From positions 28,958,804 to 29,022,803 of the forward strand of contig CM060114.1 of assembly GCA_030522415.1 (NCBI GenBank): DNA of 64,000 nt. Reading direction: 5' to 3'. The translations under genes and the position numbers were made by a program. Each line of letters opens with the position of its first letter. Position 1 is the stretch's first letter. The notes beneath the pieces were generated by a model that did not search any database, was not told the DNA's origin, and was given only the letters and a program-made list of their open reading frames with translations. The stretch is from Channallabes apus (Eukaryota > Chordata > Actinopteri > Siluriformes > Clariidae). Below, in pieces: positions 54,511-64,000 of the stretch.

Positions 54511-54821
54511 TGTACGCCGCCTCGTGCCCTAGGACTACTAGGCTAAGCTCGCGACCCTGAATACAGTATAAAGCGTCGGTACAGACCATAATGACGACAA
54601 GCAGTTTCATTACACACGGTACAAGTCTTTTGTCCGGAACCATATTCAGGTCTCCTATTGTTTCCCACCCGGACAGCATTCCGGTCGGACAGAGGAGAGT
54701 CGGAGTGTTTTATTAGGTGCTCCGCTAGTTCCAGTGAACTCAACTCTCGTCTATTATTATATATATACATTTTTATTATATTTAAAATCATTTAAAGTTA
54801 ATATCTCTACATCAGAGAGCA

Positions 54822-57800
54822 ATGGCAGGGAACTTTTGGCAGAGTTCACATTAGTAAGTATTTAAAAATATATATATTTTCCACTCTTTAGTTTGGTTTG
54901 TTAGCATGTTGTGGCTAATGCTAAGCAGTTGGCTGTGTGTTTGTAATAATAATAATACTGTTTCTGGTGTAACTCTCTCTTACACACACGCTCTGTCCTT
55001 TGTGTTACTGAATTATCTGATTAGTAACAATTCAGAATGTAATAATTGTCGGCAAAACTGGAAATCTAGCTCAAGAGTTTTTGGTAACGCAGGTGACGGA
55101 TACTGGATAGAAATGAGGTGTTTATATTAAAACATGTACATTTCTCATTCACTTCAACTACATCACAGTATTACATAACATTAAACCACTACTTTAACTA
55201 TTAATCAGAGACTAGACTTTTGTAATGGTAACTGCAGTAGGTCTAAAAAACAACAACAACAATGCTCAGTTCTTTTGTCAAAATGAGACATCACAACACA
55301 GACTGGATTTTTATTTATTTGCTTTGGTCTTGCTATAAAAGGTAAAGTACTTTATTTCTTTCCAGTATAAAAACTTGCAAATAATGTAGAACTTGATTAA
55401 AAACAACATTCTGAGCCTTGACCTGAGGACAAAGTCATAACGTGGGTGAGAAAACCCATTTTGAAAACACCTGTTTGTTTGGGTTTCACCTTTGTGCTGA
55501 GTTCCAGGTGAATCTGCGACCTGCAATTTTGTACCAAAATAATAAACACCACCCCCACACTTCAGCTCTTTGGAGTACTCTTTTCATCACCCAGTTTGCA
55601 GAGTGACATCCATTCTATATGTCTGCTCACACTGTGAATAACTCGCCTTCTCTAACTTTTCGAGTTGATATCAAAAAGTTTCAAGACTAGTTTTATAAGA
55701 CGCAACAGATGGCTCGACAAGGCTACACATATAGTACCAGGGAGCACCGATCTTCATAAGTCAGTGTGCCAGATGACATCGTTCTGTGTGACTGGTGCTA
55801 TTCTAACCATGTGCATTACCATGTCTGCAATTTCATCATGGACACCAAGGTAGAACGAAGAACGAATGTGAAACTGTGTAAAACCTACACAGAGACGTTT
55901 GACATGATTCGGCACATTACAGCAATACTGCAAGGTGTTTTGAGTGGCATATGCACTGGAGATGACAAGAAGTCAGATAGACCTTCAACAAGCTTAACCC
56001 CCAAAAATGTTGAAGGTTTGTGCATGATGATTGTCAGAGCACAATCGACTACATTGCTGCCATTGTCGGTTTGTCATATGGACAGTCCAGGCGATCCTCA
56101 CCTGTGATTTGAACATGTGTCGTGTTGCTGCTAAGTTTCGTCCCCTAGCTGCTGATCCAGGAGCAGAAGGAACATCACGCTGAAGTCAAGAACTCTCTTT
56201 TCGTCTTTCATGTCGAAGATCATTATCTCTGATGAAACTTGTGTGTATGAGTACTATTCTGAAATGAAGCAACAGGCTTTACAGTGTAAGAGCCCGTCAT
56301 CTCTACAACCGAAAAGGGCGTGGCAGGTCTGGCGATCTTTTCATCCTCTTTATCGTGGCATTGTGCATCGAGAATTCGTCCCCAGGGGCCAGAACGTCAA
56401 TTGTGAGTTCTACTGCCAGGTTTTAAGGCGTCTGAGGGAAGACATCTGGCGAAAAACAGAGCTAATCTAAAAAAAAATTAAAATAATTATACTACCTTTT
56501 ATACACAAGTTTTATAGTAGCTGTATAGTGAGTGTAATTTAGTTAAACCTGGACCCTAAAAGTCCAGGTAATTAGCTCTATATATGGTTTATGTTCTCTG
56601 ACACGTACATGGTACAGGAACGGCCGAGAATTGGTTGGGATAAAGCTGCAGGCATGACGGTGAAGGCCATGTACTGAAAATATCACAGCTGTGCCGATAT
56701 TCACAACTTGAGTCTTTCATTGGATTCTTTCAATTACTGCAATGCTTAATCTGGTTCAGCTGCAACAAGTTATTTAACCCTAACTTGCGCATTGAGTAGC
56801 CTCTCATTTCTTGAACAACCATGTGAGAAGACACATCCTGAGGTCGTGTCCAAGATGATACTCTGTTTCAGAAAGGTCAATTTATTGTCGTCCATCAAAC
56901 AACTTAAGAAAATAAATAAAGAGATTGCAGATATTTACTAAAGTTGGGTAAAGAACTTTAAAACACACAATTAAAACCTGGAAGGATAGCGGTGAGTCGT
57001 CATCTTTAAGGAAGAAATTTGGTCTGTAAAAATGTTTGATCATGATTAAACACTTGGTGAAATCAAATCGTAAAAAAAAAAACACAGTAGCAGAACGAAC
57101 GGCTGTGTTTAATAGTGAAGGTAAAAGCATTTCCACACACACAATGCAAAGAGAACTCAAAGGACTGAACAGTGGTTTCAGTGACTAATCAGAAAAAAAG
57201 GCTTAAATTTGGTAGAGAGCATAAAGAATGTAAAAGGTCATGTGGTCTGATGAGTTCAGGTTTACTCTGTTCCAGAGTGACGGCTGCGTCAGGGTAAGAT
57301 GAGAGGTAGATGAAGTGATGCAGCCATCATGACTAGTGCCTACTGTACAAGCCTGTGGAGGCAGTGTGATGACCTGGAGTTGATTCTGTTGATCAGTTCG
57401 AGGTTCAGCAATGTTATGTAACAATAACATGAGGTCATCTGAAGACCTGAATGTACTGAATGACCAGGTTTGTCCATCAGTGGATTTTGTCTTCCTTGAT
57501 AGCTTGGGCTATCATGATAGGATGATGCCAGGATCAATCAGGCTCAAATTGTGTCCAGACCATAATCCCATTGAGAATCTTTGGGATGTGCTGGAAAAGG
57601 CTTTACACTGTGGTTCGACTCCCCTATCATCAATACAAGATCTTGGAGAGAAATTAATATGACTCTGGACGTAAATAAATGATGTGACATTGCATAAGCT
57701 TGCCCTGGAAAGGATGCCACGACTATAATCAAAGTACAAGGAGAATCAATTAAATACTAGTCTGTGATTATTTTATTTTAACTTTGATAATGGTGAGTTC

Positions 57801-60800
57801 TGGTTTCCATCACTGCAAGTAAATATTTTAATAATGGACTCAAAGGATGAGATTTACAGATACTCATGTTAGATTAGACAGGTTTATTTAGTTTGTAAAT
57901 AAATAAAGTGCAGGTTTTAGACTTCAGACTATAAATAAAATTACAGTGCTTACTTTTTAACAGAATGAGTCTTCCAGCTTTTTATGTTAAGAAAAGTACT
58001 GCAGCGTTTCTCTCATTAACAGGAAATGACGCTTAGTGGATTTAAAAGCTGCTCATGTTCTACCATAAGCTTTACCTGAATACGTCTGAAGAAATTCGTG
58101 TATAAGATATAATCCGTATTCATTGCAGAACTGGATATTTATCTGAAACACAGTACAGCTTCAGGCTTTAATGAGGTTAATTAATGTGAGATAATCACAA
58201 TTTTTAATTAAAATCGCTTCACTTTTTTCTGCATTAATTATATTTAGGCCAGTGTAATTAGTGCCGTCTTGTCTCCCTACAGTCTGCAGTGGGTGCTGGA
58301 TAAGCAGGACCTTCTGAACGAGCGTCAGAAAGACCTCCAGTTCCTCACAGAGGAGGAGTACTGGAAGCTGCAGATATTTTTCGCCAATGGTACCTAATAA
58401 CCAGCCTTTAAATTTTATTTTATTTTTTTTGTGTAATGATTACATTAAAGCACTTTGATTGGGGTGTACTGTAATACAGTGCGATCAGGTCGTAACCATG
58501 ACGCTCTGGTGGTGTTTCAGTGATCCAGGCTTTGGGGGAGCACCTGAAGCTCCGCCAGCAGGTCATCGCCACAGCTACTGTTTACTTCAAACGCTTCTAC
58601 GCCAGGTGAGTCTCCGTTTCTGTGAGTACAGAGTGAAAAGCTTTGGAGAACTTCATGCTGAAATACACGTCTACAGCGATCTGTTCCAGTAAAATAAACT
58701 AGTGTGTTTGTCCTGCAGGCTATTTTAGACAGTTGGGTTGTGTTTGTGTGAGAGATTTATAATGACTCCATCAATGAAAAACACCATGAGACCAGGATCG
58801 AAGGGAAACTGGGTTTAGTTATCAAGCTGCTTCTTCCTCGTCTTCTTGTTACTGTTCTTATGGTTATTATTGTAATTTTGTTGTTATACTTGTTACTTTT
58901 CTTTTTGCCATAATAATGATCTTTTATATGATTGTTACTGTTATTAATGTTGTGGTGTTGGCTGTTTTTGTGTTGTTGTTGATATTATTGTTGCTGTTTG
59001 TGGTAATGGTGAATCTGTTGGTGCCAGTATTGGTGTAGTTGTGGTCTGTGGTCGGTGTAGTGGTCTGTTGTGGTGGTTTGTATTGGTGAAATTGTTGTTC
59101 TTGTGGTGATTGTTGCGTTGGTGGGGTGGTGCTTGTGTTGTGGGGTTGTTTGTGTTGGCTGTATTGGTAGTTGTGTTGGCATGGTTGGGTTATTGGTGTA
59201 AGTGCTGGTTGTGTTGTTGGTGTAAGTGCTGGTTGTGTTGTTGGTGTAAGTGCTGGTTGTGGTGTTGGTTGTGTTGTGGGGTTGGTTCTGTTGGTTGGTG
59301 TGGTGGTGGTTATGGGGGTGATTGTGTTGGTGTTCATTGTGTTGGTGTGGTGGTGGCTGTTCTGTTGGTTGTTTTGGTGTTCATTGTGATGGTGGCAGTC
59401 TTGTTGGTTGTGTTGGTGTGGTGGTGATTTGTGTTGTTGGTTGTATTGGTGTGGTGGTGGTTGTGTAGTTGGTTGTGATGGTTGTGTTGATGGGGTTTAT
59501 TGATGTTCCTGTCATTGATGTTTGTGTTGTGGATGTTAGTTTTGTTATTATTGTGATGTTATTCGTATTATAGACGTTGTCATTATTTTTGATAATGATT
59601 GTTGTCTTATGATCTTGTTGGTGCTGATGTTCTTATTGATGTTAATATCATGGCTGTTGTTATTATGGTTAGAGCTGTTTTTGCAGTAGTTGTTTGTTGG
59701 TGTTTTATAATTGTGTTTCCGCAGGTACTCTCTGAAGAGCATAGACCCGGTGTTGATGGCTCCTACCTGTGTGTTTCTAGCATCTAAAGTAGAGGTATAA
59801 AAAAAAAAAATCTATACTTCTTTTTCAGGATGTATTTATAACTGAAAAACTCTCTCTCATTACCTTTTTTTTGTGTGCGCGTTACAGGAATTCGGTGTTG
59901 TTTCAAACACCCGTCTTATTTCAGCAGCCACGTCTGTTTGTAAGTGAAGACATGAACGTTCTTGCATTAACGTACTCTCCTCAGTCGTGTTCGGTATCTA
60001 AAAAATGGACAGATATGTTTTGTGTTTGTCTCCGCAGTGAAAACGCGGTTCTCCTACGCCTTCCCTAAAGAGTTCCCATACCGAATGAACCACGTAAGTA
60101 CCACCGGTCGAGTGGAGCGGATTCATAACTGGCTCACTGAGAACGACTTTAGATCATGTGACCTGACATCGGCGCTCTCTCTCTCTCTCGTGTGTGTGCG
60201 CGCTTATGCACTTGTCTGTGCCTGTGTCACGTACCATGCATCATCTTATTTTTGTAACTGATCCACCACACACAACACGCACGCACACACACACACTAAG
60301 ATGCCCTGGTGTGAAAATCTCATTGCTGTGATGAAGTCGTGTCACTCCGGAAAATCAGCCATGCTCTTCAGTCACACACTCGTGTGAAGTGCTTTGTGAT
60401 GAGCAGTCATGTTCGTGAGCGTTAATTAGTGCGCTCATTACTTCAAGCACACGCAGGCGTTTCCTTAGTGAATGCGCCTGTGATGGTTGTTTATTTGTTT
60501 ATTTAATTATTTATTTATTAATTGTATCATTCTTAATTCAAGCTGTATATCATGACACTGATGTTAGATCTTTGATCCGAGACAGTGAGAGTCACATGAC
60601 CTGCTCATTTAGTAAGACGCATTCTCTAGACAGAAGCTGAACTTTTATGTTCATCCTCAACATCGTGCGCGACACTGAACACCAAAATAGTGAAAATAAT
60701 CTCTGGATTAAAAAGGCCGTTGAACAGTAAAGTTGTCTCGTGAAATTCTGAAATAATTATTGGGCTGCTAGAAGGAATGATGTTCTCACATTCTTATTCT

Positions 60801-63508
60801 TTACGTCACAGATCTTGGAATGCGAGTTCTACCTGCTGGAGCTGATGGTTAGTGTGTCCTCATATACATAGTGTTTTTGTTTATTTATTTATTTATTTAT
60901 TTGTAATTATATCACTGATGAGTGACGGCACTAACTGACGTCCGTGGCTGTGTTTCAGGACTGCTGTCTCATTGTGTACCATCCTTACAGACCTCTACTG
61001 CAGTATGTACAGGACATGGGACAGGAGGACATGCTCCTCCCGCTAGCATGGTAAGACACACTGGATTAACATATAAGAAGGTCGGGTCGATTAAAGTTTT
61101 CTTTGAGCCGAGGTTTGAATTCCATGTGTGTGTGTTAGGATTCAGATTTTCAGATATTTATCATCAGTTTTAAGTAACCAGGTTTAAACATTGATTTTTG
61201 ATATTTCCTTGTATTTGAATGGAATAGAAACAACAATCTTTAGTCTTTAATCTGTATTTACAACTTGCTGGTCTGTAAATGAATGTGAAATATGAAAGCG
61301 TTGCTCTGTCACACTGGGATCTCATTTCTGGTATTTAATACGCCCTTATCTCGGACTGCTGCGGATATGTTTGCTCTAACGACCCGTGTTTCGTCTCATG
61401 GTGCTTAACGTTAATGCTTTTCGTCATCGCTACAGTGTCGGAACACCTGAGACAAATTACTCAAAATTCTGCAACAAACGTTCCAAATGAACATGTGTTG
61501 ATCTGTCCATTCATCTTTGAAGGTTCAGTTTTCATAGTCTACTTTACTTGGAGTAAACCATTCTGTGTCGCGCTTTCATGCTGCACACTCTGTCTATACA
61601 CATTAAACCATGGCGTTGATTGCCTCTTTTGAGTGGCATGTATAGCCACGGCCACCTCGAGAGAAAAAGTGCTAGATTAATTATTTCAATTTATCAGAAA
61701 ATCATCAGGGTCCGAACTGTCGAACAGTCACACGGTCCGGGTCTGGACTGCGGTCATGCCTGCTATACACAGTGTAATGACGTTACACAAAGCTAGTCTG
61801 ATTGTGCTGAGCATCACCACCAAACCTCGCTGCCCAAAATGGTTAATACTCAGCTTGTTGTTGTGATTAGTGGTTAAATAGTAATGGAGGTTATTTTAAT
61901 CTGTAACATATTCAATTCAGTTCAGTTTTATTTAATATGGTGGTTTTAACCAATATTAATGGAAATGTTCTCTGGATGTCGTAATTTCTTGGATATTACA
62001 TTCACCTACGCAGTGTCTATGAAATTAATTTTATTGAATTAGTAGCAGCATGATGGCGTATCGATTAGCACTACGGTGTCGTAAGCCTGGGGTTGAGAGT
62101 CTGAATCTTGTCTCTGGTCTGTATCTGTGGAGTTTGCATGTTCTCCCAGTTTCCACTGGGTTCTCTGGTTTCCTCTCCCAAAAACATGCTCTTCAAGTTT
62201 TTCGTCGTGACCCTAAGTCCATGTTTTTGACAGGGTTTTCCCGTCAAAAACATTTCATCGCCTTAGGGTTGGTGTAACTCTACAAAACAAATATGATATC
62301 TATATCTAAATAGAGGTATCGCCGAAGATTAATTTATGCAAAATAATGTATAATGCAAAAAGCTTTTTTTTTATTTTTTTTTATAAATACTAACCAAATT
62401 AACCACACAGTTACCTCAGTGTTTAAAATACCCCGTTCCAGTACTAGAAGTCAACAGTGTAAACTTGCTGAATGTCTGCACCTTTTTTCCTCACATTAAA
62501 CACTTAAATTACGTTCAATTATCGCAGCGTTACAACCTGCAGTCCTGCGTATAGTCTGCTTTGATTAAAAAGTGTTCAGTGCCATCTCTTCTTGACAGAT
62601 TTCTGTCAGTCTTTGTTCGACTCTCTTTTGTTTTTATTCCGTGTCAGCCGTGTTTCTTTTTTCTCAAATCTGATAATGAGCCATAGTCATGTGACCAAGC
62701 AAATAGATTAAAAAAAAAAAGTAAATTTTAAGTGCAGGTATTATATGAGGGAAGATTTGTCATATAAAAAAAATATAATAAAAAATAGCCCCAAAGAAAA
62801 AACATTCCAATCTTCACTTAAACATTTGGCCTTTAAATTAATTATGTGTTTATTTTGTAAGCTGTTTAGGTAAGTGGCTTCCGTGCACTAGCCATTCGTG
62901 ATGTTTTACGTATTAGTGGAGTCAGTCATATCTGTCTTTCCCTCTGCAGGAGGATCGTGAATGACACGTACAGGACAGACCTGTGCCTGCTCTACCCCCC
63001 CTTCATGATAGCGCTGGGTAATTTCTCCTTTATGGTGCTGAAAGTTCACCTAATATTTGTTGCCATTGTTTGAATGCACTTCCTTCTCACTGCCTGAGCA
63101 CAAATAACGATAGTCATGACAGACATATGCTTTATAGGTATTTCATACATGATGATAAACATGGTGAGAGTCTAAGAGAGAGAATCTACAAAGGCTTTAC
63201 TGGATACTGTTATACTGAATATTACACCTACAGGATCACTGAAACCTTAGAATTAGTCTTGATTAAAAAACAGGCTCAACTCTCCTCCAAATACAAAACC
63301 TTAAAGTAAATCTTCATGGCATTGCTAGCCCACAAACAGTTTTTTGTGTTCATAGATCATACATGTTTCTCGGCTACACGTTGATGTCTGGCGTTAAAGG
63401 TTTAACCTTGCGTAATTCTCTGCTTCAGCATGTTTGCACGTGGCATGTGTAGTGCAGCAGAAGGATGCCCGGCAGTGGTTCGCTGAGCTCTCTGTGGATA
63501 TGGATAAG
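54822..63508 (+). CDS. ccnc: Cyclin C, exons 1-10, 3' end beyond the window
   Basis: Partner of CDK8/CDK19 in the kinase module of Mediator; it controls transcription in the nucleus and can act in mitochondrial fission. Exons: 54822-54853, 58283-58389, 58521-58605, 59725-59794, 59888-59939, 60038-60093, 60812-60847, 60959-61050, 62950-63017, 63429-63508; each has GT/AG borders. They join to 226 residues, and vertebrate cyclin C has about 283. It starts MAGNFWQSSHYLQW and contains KQDLLNERQKDLQFL, EEYWKLQIFF, QVIATATVYFKRFYARYS, VLMAPTCVFLASKVEEFG (first cyclin fold), HILECEFYLLELMDCCL and YRTDLCLLYPPFMIAL (second fold). Identity to mammalian cyclin C is very high. Intron 1 holds mariner and Tc1 relics; intron 3 a G/T-rich tract. 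Confidence 0.97.
55830..56470 (+). mobile_element. Mariner transposase relic in ccnc intron 1
   Basis: Scraps in order resemble SETMAR-type mariner transposases: KTYTETFDMIRH (55881-55916), RPSTSLTPKNVEGL (55978-56019), IISDETCVYEYYSE (56219-56260, first catalytic Asp) and GIVHREFVPRGQNVNCEFY (56354-56410) with VLRRLREDI. Several frame changes. Confidence 0.8.
56990..57740 (+). mobile_element. Tc1-like transposase relic in ccnc intron 1
   Basis: The last DDE block survives as [19 protein letters not shown] (57556-57612). Upstream words (GACTAATCAGAAAAAAAGGC, GGTCATGTGGTCTGATGAGT) match the copy at 63600-64000, so both belong to one family. Confidence 0.75.
58900..59700 (+). repeat. G/T-rich tract in ccnc intron 3
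   Basis: About 800 bases dominated by TTG, GGT and TGG, with very few C or A on this strand. Three near-copies of a 24-base unit containing TTGGTGTAAGTGCTGG lie at about 59190-59265. Confidence 0.85.
61051..62949. other. ccnc intron 8
   Basis: No exon is seen. It holds a dispersed repeat at about 62045-62200 (GGAGTTTGCATGTTCTCCCA). An inverted pair lies at about 62213-62253: CCATGTTTTTGACAGGG against CCGTCAAAAACAT. Confidence 0.5.
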
Positions 63509-63599
63509 GTATGTTCAGTCTTCTTTAATTCCAAGCTCCGGACAAGGCTGCAATGTTGCTCAGAGTTACGTATAAGATCACTATCAGAGCTTACGTGTA

Positions 63600-64000
63600 C
63601 ACTGCCTGGCCAAAATAAAAGTTTTTCAGAAGGGACAAATTATTGGATTGCATCAAGCAAAGAAAACAACTGAAGAGATTTGTAATTACAGTACTGGGAT
63701 TGGTTTAAGTAAGCTCTTTAACACGTTATCAAAACCTGAAAGGATGGTGCTGACCTGTCAACTTTGTGGAAGAGAAACTCTCAATGTGATGAGAACTCAC
63801 AGAATTGGGACTAAACAGCCATGTGTCCATAAGAAAACCACATGTTAATGAGACTAATCAGAAAAAAGGCTTCATTTGCGAGTTAGCATAAATATTAGAA
63901 ATTGGAGCAATAGAAAATGGTCATGTGATCTGATGAGTCCATATTAACCTTATTCCACAGTTGTGTGTATCAGGGTGAGAAGGGAAGCGCATGAAGCGAT
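63600..64000 (+). mobile_element. Tc1-like relic, left half, cut by the window edge
   Basis: It begins CACTGCCTGGCCAAAATAAA, a typical Tc1 end. The paired-domain scrap has the frame broken (GLSKLFNTLSKPERMV). It shares GACTAATCAGAAAAAAGGCT and GGTCATGTGATCTGATGAGT with 57180-57260. Confidence 0.7.

Noticed and set aside
58924..59427. Open frames on both strands in the G/T tract
   Set aside because: Low-complexity intron sequence between proven ccnc exons.

Overview
The window is vertebrate nuclear DNA from a ray-finned fish. The evidence is intron-split genes with high-identity vertebrate exons, plus dense Tc1-like transposons, teleost tRNA-derived SINEs, an L2-type LINE, a Ty3 chromovirus and endogenous retroviruses. 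The mix would suit an ostariophysan such as a catfish, but the species cannot be fixed from the sequence.

Host genes. (1) An slc7a11-like (xCT-type) amino-acid exchanger lies on the minus strand; eleven coding exons run from 26937 down to 1434, and the last short C-terminal exon was not found. (2) An intermediate-filament gene lies on the minus strand, complete in eleven exons from 52711 to 47059, with a TATA box upstream. (3) Cyclin C (ccnc) lies on the plus strand; ten exons run from 54822 to 63508 and the gene continues past the right edge. All exon joins listed have GT/AG ends and keep the reading frame.

Mobile DNA fills most of the rest. slc7a11-like intron 5 (about 8.5 kb) holds a tandem array of LTR-like repeats enclosing a proline-rich ORF of no recognised family (5747-10050), then a Tc1-like relic enclosing a SINE, which encloses a TTAA-duplicating element, which encloses another Tc1 relic and tRNA-like relics. 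Intron 1 (about 10.9 kb) is a Tc1-like element (16967-26570) split by a second Tc1-like element, itself split by a Ty3 relic, and by a structurally complete Ty3 chromovirus (21175-26353) with same-length LTRs and a TTGCA duplication. Upstream of the gene are a Tc1-like transposon with an intact 340-residue transposase (28689-30308), a Ty3 relic, a decayed ERV-like element, a younger gamma-type ERV nested inside it (35777-40443) and an L2 LINE. A BED-finger hAT element with an 8-bp duplication lies in the first intron-to-last-exon interval of the filament gene (48106-49214).

The host genes are a transporter, a cytoskeletal protein and a Mediator-kinase cyclin, and show no sign of joint function. 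The most interesting material is the LTR/proline-rich ORF array, the apparent self-priming signal and homopolymer-only frame breaks of the Ty3 element, the intact Tc1-like transposase, the nested transposon stack, and a large inverted duplication about 0.6 kb upstream of ccnc.
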